From the NCBI GenBank assembly GCA_008080595.1, contig VIKI01000024.1:5430-37872 (forward strand): a stretch of DNA of 32,443 nucleotides, in the 5' to 3' direction. The notes under the pieces are model-generated. The model had not been told where the DNA came from, made no database searches, and saw only the letters and a program-made list of their open reading frames with translations. Source of the stretch: Comamonadaceae bacterium (GTDB taxonomy: Bacteria > Pseudomonadota > Gammaproteobacteria > Burkholderiales > Burkholderiaceae_C). This document shows, one piece after another, positions 29,618 through 32,443 of the stretch. Within the stretch, counting starts at the first letter, position 1, and each line of letters opens with the position of its first letter. The translations under genes were made by a program, and so were the position numbers.

Positions 29618-31114
29618 CTATTTTCCTTTGGAATGCCCACTCCCAGATTTCCCGGAACTGCCAGATTTGCCCGAGCTTCCGGCACTGCTTGAACCCTTGG
29701 ACTCACCTGAGTGACTGGTACTGTTGGAGCTACCTGATCCACTGGAACTACTGGTACTGCCAGCATTTTTTGACTCACCTGAACTGCCTGAACCGTTTGC
29801 GCTGTTGGTGCTTTCTGAGCGTGCAGACGACTCCGATGACTTGTTCGCCCCAGTGGTGGCTTCATGACTGCTGGATGAGTCACTTTTTGTCGTTGCGCTT
29901 GAGGCAGATTTTTCTGAGCCACCTTCATCCGCCTCTTTTGCACCTGATTTTTTCTCAGTTTCAGCGCCAGCTTCTGCGGCCTTGGTCTGGTCAGTTAACA
30001 CCTTGGATTTGCCTCGATTGTCCGTATAAGGGAAATCTACCCGCTCCACATGAATGCGTTGATTGGCATCCATTCGTCCGGTGATGCGCACTCTCTGATT
30101 GGGCTCAATGGCCTTGCTGCCCTCTTTGGCCAGCGCCAGGGAGATGTGTGTTTGTGGTGACAGGGATAACTGCCGATGATCCATGTCCATGGTTTTGCCA
30201 TCAAACCGGCGCACATAACCCTCCATCACCACACGTTCTGTGGCCCCCAAAACAGCGCGGGTTGGCTCGGCGGTAAGGCGCGTGACCACAAGACTTTCAC
30301 CTGTCCATTGGCCTTGGGCCATAACCTCTTTTTCATGAGCCAAATGGACCATCTGAGCGGACGGCATCTGCACTGGTGTACCCGCCACCGCCAACTGTTG
30401 GCCATTTTGTGACAGCACACCCAGCAACTGCGCCTGCTGCTGGGGTGCAACCGGCTCCACATGGCTGGCCATGATGTCACCTGACGCATTACGCTGGCCG
30501 CTGACCCGTACCCACTGCTGGGCTTGCAGGCCCGCCAATTGCGCCGGTGTGGCGGCAAGGGCATGTTGACCCAAGAGCTGGAATTCACCGGTTTGGGGAT
30601 TTGCACTTTGCAGCGGGCCAATCGCCACATGCAGCAAGGCCACTTGGCGGGCTTGTACTTCGTCGCCCACACCTGCCGCATTCACCACCACCACTTGCCC
30701 TACCGCCAAGCCACTGGCCTGGCTGGGTTGACCGTTCTCGGTCATGGGGGTCTGGTCGTCGTAATGCACCTCCACACCCCCCACGCAAATACTGGCAAAA
30801 CCGGTGATCACCCCCACAATACCGGTACCGCCGATGCCACCTTTGTCGATGCCTGTGCCTCCAATGCCGGGGCGCATGGCCAACATTCCCGTGCCACCAA
30901 TACCCGGGCGGGCCGCCAGCATGCCGGTGCCGCCAATACCTGAGGCTTGCAAACTGCTGGCTTGCGGGTTGGTCAAAGAGGCTTGGGTGTCACACACATT
31001 GCTGGCCAGTGCAGGCGTTTGCAAGCAGCAAAAAACCGCCGCACAAACCCATACACGTGTCAGAGCCTTGGGGAAATGATGTCGAACCATACGCAGTGGG
31101 GTCATGGCTTTCAT
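29618..31114 (-). CDS. Secreted DUF5666-domain protein with GIGGTG repeats and Ser-rich tail
   Basis: A 498-residue protein. A signal peptide (about residues 1-38, ending TPALAS) is followed by four GIGGTG repeats (about 60-110). A region of DUF5666-like beta domains follows (about 115-375), with HYDDQTPMTENGQPSQASGL, LAVGQVVVVNAAG, VRVSGQRNASGDIMASHVEP and NQRVRITGRMDANQRIHVERVDF. The last about 115 residues are low complexity, nearly all Ser, Gly, Lys, Thr and Glu. DUF5666 folds are OB-like and found in envelope proteins of no known role. The start overlaps the stop of the preceding fragment (ATGA at 31111-31114), so it is coupled to the DUF6502 gene. Confidence 0.85.
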   Translation of the reverse strand: MKAMTPLRMVRHHFPKALTRVWVCAAVFCCLQTPALASNVCDTQASLTNPQASSLQASGIGGTGMLAARPGIGGTGMLAMRPGIGGTGIDKGGIGGTGIVGVITGFASICVGGVEVHYDDQTPMTENGQPSQASGLAVGQVVVVNAAGVGDEVQARQVALLHVAIGPLQSANPQTGEFQLLGQHALAATPAQLAGLQAQQWVRVSGQRNASGDIMASHVEPVAPQQQAQLLGVLSQNGQQLAVAGTPVQMPSAQMVHLAHEKEVMAQGQWTGESLVVTRLTAEPTRAVLGATERVVMEGYVRRFDGKTMDMDHRQLSLSPQTHISLALAKEGSKAIEPNQRVRITGRMDANQRIHVERVDFPYTDNRGKSKVLTDQTKAAEAGAETEKKSGAKEADEGGSEKSASSATTKSDSSSSHEATTGANKSSESSARSESTNSANGSGSSGESKNAGSTSSSSGSGSSNSTSHSGESKGSSSAGSSGKSGSSGKSGSGHSKGK

Positions 31115-31293
31115 GCTGCCGGGTCGTTCTGGACATCGTCCGAAGGCACTGCATGCGCTATCACTGCGGGCATGGGCTCGGTATAGAAATACACACCAAA
31201 GGTCATGCGCTGGCGTGGCTCGGCTGACTGGGCATCACGCTGTTCAGCGGCCAATGCCGTTTTGTTGACCGCCAGCAAGGCTTTCATGCCCAT
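31111..31293 (-). pseudogene. C-terminal fragment of the DUF6502 gene
   Basis: A 60-codon frame, MGMKALLAVNKTALAAEQRD and then RQRMTFGVYFYTEP, reads like the normal C-terminal end of DUF6502 proteins. Their last segment has an ALLAVNR-type helix and a final FGVYFY strand. It overlaps the end of the upstream part in another frame, so the two were one gene before a deletion. It might still be made by coupling, but as a separate protein it is unlikely to work. Its stop overlaps the DUF5666 start. Confidence 0.6.
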
Positions 31294-31901
31294 GTCTTGG
31301 GACTAGCGGCCGCATGGTCATGCAGGTTGTGGCCCAAATAAAACGCTTTCTCTTCAAACCCTTCGCTGGGTACAAAGGCCTGGGTGTTCAGGCACACCCG
31401 GTTGGCTTCGTCAAAATGCACCACACCCAGGCGCAACCATTCGTCCAGCACCACCCGTGAACGGATGTCGCTGTTGACACTGGCCACCAGTGCCTCAAAA
31501 GACAGTTCACCGCCTTCGCTGGCAAAACGTGGCAGCGGCAAGGGCTCACCCTGGGGATCAAGGTATTGTGGTGAACCCACCCACACAGCCACCACCTGAG
31601 CCCCCAAGGACACGGCTCGGGGCGTGTGATCGGTGTTGGTTTTGAGCTGCTCGCGCAAACGGCTCACATCTTTGCGGTGGACACCCGTCATCAGACTGAT
31701 GCGACTGTCGGTCGGGGCTTTGTGCTCTAAAGGAAAGTCGGTTTGGGCCACGTCCACCATCAAGCTCTTGATCAACTCGGTCAAATAACCCAGGGTCACG
31801 CCCTGGGCCAGCATCACTTTCACCAATGGGCGCAATGCGGCCCGCAAAGCACGCGCAAGCGCTGGTGATGGGGTGGCAGAAGACGAGTCAGAACTTAACA
31901 T
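31284..31901 (-). CDS. DUF6502 family protein, truncated (possible regulator)
   Basis: 205 residues from the ATG at 31901. ALRPLVKVMLAQGVTLGYLTELIKSLMVDVA (in pieces, about residues 24-53) and SRISLMTGVHRKDVSRLREQL (about 66-86) look like a two-part helix-turn-helix with a recognition helix. LDEWLRLGVVHFDE and FEEKAFYLGHNLHDHAAA follow. The frame then ends after AAASPKTWA, where family members continue for 60-80 residues. The missing end is partly found in another frame at 31111-31293, so about 40 residues were deleted with a shift of frame. DNA binding is inference. The gene is divergent from the Gly/Ser-rich gene at 32048, with paired 18-bp motifs between them. Confidence 0.75.
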   Translation of the reverse strand: MLSSDSSSATPSPALARALRAALRPLVKVMLAQGVTLGYLTELIKSLMVDVAQTDFPLEHKAPTDSRISLMTGVHRKDVSRLREQLKTNTDHTPRAVSLGAQVVAVWVGSPQYLDPQGEPLPLPRFASEGGELSFEALVASVNSDIRSRVVLDEWLRLGVVHFDEANRVCLNTQAFVPSEGFEEKAFYLGHNLHDHAAASPKTWA

Positions 31902-31922
31902 GGGCTTAAATGTAACACAAAC

Positions 31923-32005
31923 GTGGGAAAAATTTACACAAAAATTTCTCAAAACCCAAAAAGCACGCCTATACTTGCCGCCATGTGTGGGAAATAATCA
32001 CACAT
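31923..32005. promoter_or_regulatory. Two operator-like 18-bp motifs between divergent genes
   Basis: GTGGGAAAAATTTACACA at 31923-31940 and GTGGGAAATAATCACACA at 31987-32004 match at 15 of 18 positions and lie 64 bp apart in the same orientation. The second also forms a dyad, ATGTGTG with CACACAT (31983-32005). TATACT at 31970 could be the -10 of the plus-strand gene. A minus-strand TAAATT inside the first motif, 17 bp from TTGGGT, could be the -10 of the DUF6502 gene. A binding protein would touch both promoters. Confidence 0.5.
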
Positions 32006-32047
32006 AATTGTTTTAACTTCCCTTGCTTAACTTTCTGGAGAATTCAC

Positions 32048-32443
32048 ATGGCTAACTTCAAACACGCTGCACTCGCTACCTTTATTGCCTCATTGGTGCT
32101 GGTCAACCCACTGGCCGCTTTGGCCAAAGACGGTGGCGGCAAGGGGGGCTCACATGGCAACTCCGGTAGCTCCGGCAACTCCGGCAGCTCCAAAGGTTCT
32201 TCTGGAACAGGCGGAAGTTCCAAAGGTGCAACTGGTGGTGCTACTGCGGGTACTACTGCGGGTACTACAGGCAGCAAAGCTGGCAAGTCTGAAAGCCATG
32301 AGTCAAAGTCAGAAAGTCATTCTGAAAAAGGCGATAAAGGCGATAAAGGCGAAAAGGGTGAAAAACGTGAAGCACAAAAAGCTGCAACACCTGCAACACC
32401 TGCAACACCTGCAACACCTGCAACACCTGCAACACCTGCAACA
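32048..32443 (+). CDS. Secreted Gly/Ser/Lys-rich low-complexity protein, incomplete at right edge
   Basis: 132 codons to the window end with no stop. The ATG at 32048 has TGGAG eight bases upstream, a good ribosome site. The signal peptide MANFKHAALATFIASLVLVN ends ALA before KDGGGKGG. Then come Gly/Ser repeats (GNSGSSGNSGSSKGSSG), a Thr/Ala/Gly part, charged repeats (SESHESKSESH, GDKGDKGEKGEK), and ATP tripeptides from a 9-bp tandem repeat running off the edge. The Ser/Gly part resembles the tail of the DUF5666 protein on the other strand, so the two are probably functionally linked. No known enzyme domain is visible in the part seen. Confidence 0.8.
   Translation, partial: MANFKHAALATFIASLVLVNPLAALAKDGGGKGGSHGNSGSSGNSGSSKGSSGTGGSSKGATGGATAGTTAGTTGSKAGKSESHESKSESHSEKGDKGDKGEKGEKREAQKAATPATPATPATPATPATPAT
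32382..32443 (+). repeat. 9-bp tandem repeat encoding Ala-Thr-Pro
   Basis: The unit GCAACACCT is repeated with no errors, about seven times to the window edge, in frame with the secreted protein. Copy-number change would alter length by three residues at a time without breaking the frame. Confidence 0.9.

Noticed and set aside
31300-31315. GCGGCCGC (NotI site) at the DUF6502 break, suggesting a cloning artefact
   Set aside because: Such 8-mers are not rare in GC-rich genomes and the flanks match the two parts of the native gene; an artefact cannot be shown from sequence alone.
32382-32443. Possible CRISPR array at the right edge
   Set aside because: The repeats are contiguous 9-bp units with no spacers and are in frame with a secreted protein.

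Overview
The window looks like a chromosomal segment of a betaproteobacterium of the Comamonadaceae (Rhodoferax/Polaromonas-like). The evidence is the complete atpIBEFHAGDC operon with betaproteobacterial-type proteins, a ybeD-lipB-lipA neighbourhood, and several copies of a dispersed intergenic repeat (core TAGCTGCTTGCGC, then TGGGCTAGA) of a kind I associate with this family. Organism assignment is inference from gene content; no rRNA or tRNA is present.

Layout. 1-226: start of a YheT-type hydrolase running off the left edge. 230-679: SnoaL/DUF4440-like protein. 828-2916: a tight lemA-TPM-TPM operon. 2956-2990: a two-way terminator shared with the converging ATP synthase operon (3014-10156, minus strand), whose likely promoter lies at 10199-10227. 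10242-14231: ybeD, an inserted AlbA_2/ATPase-type gene, lipB and lipA. 14289-17741: a large SWIM-SNF2 helicase.

17.7-22.7 kb is an accessory region. Copies C, D, E and F of the dispersed repeat alternate with an AT-rich AAA ATPase gene, a LysE exporter, and the remains of a translationally coupled operon around a frameshifted rhuM gene. 22.67-27.15 kb is a beta-alanine catabolism module: a divergent LysR regulator, an omega-amino acid:pyruvate aminotransferase, a DJ-1/PfpI protein and MmsA. Together they would take beta-alanine through malonate semialdehyde to acetyl-CoA. 27.19-28.79 kb holds an Xre-ImmA/IrrE gene coupled to a PIN toxin gene that is frameshifted and seems to have lost its central part.

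28.98-32.44 kb is a poorly described envelope-type locus. On the minus strand are a DUF6502 putative regulator (broken by a deletion), a secreted DUF5666 protein with GIGGTG repeats and a Ser/Gly-rich tail, and a DUF4337 membrane protein. On the plus strand is a divergent secreted Gly/Ser/Lys-rich protein ending in 9-bp tandem repeats at the window edge. The divergent promoter region carries two copies of an 18-bp operator-like motif. The best candidates for something undescribed are this locus, the repeat-bordered cargo region with its orphan ATPase, and the AlbA_2 gene inserted into the ybeD-lipB junction.
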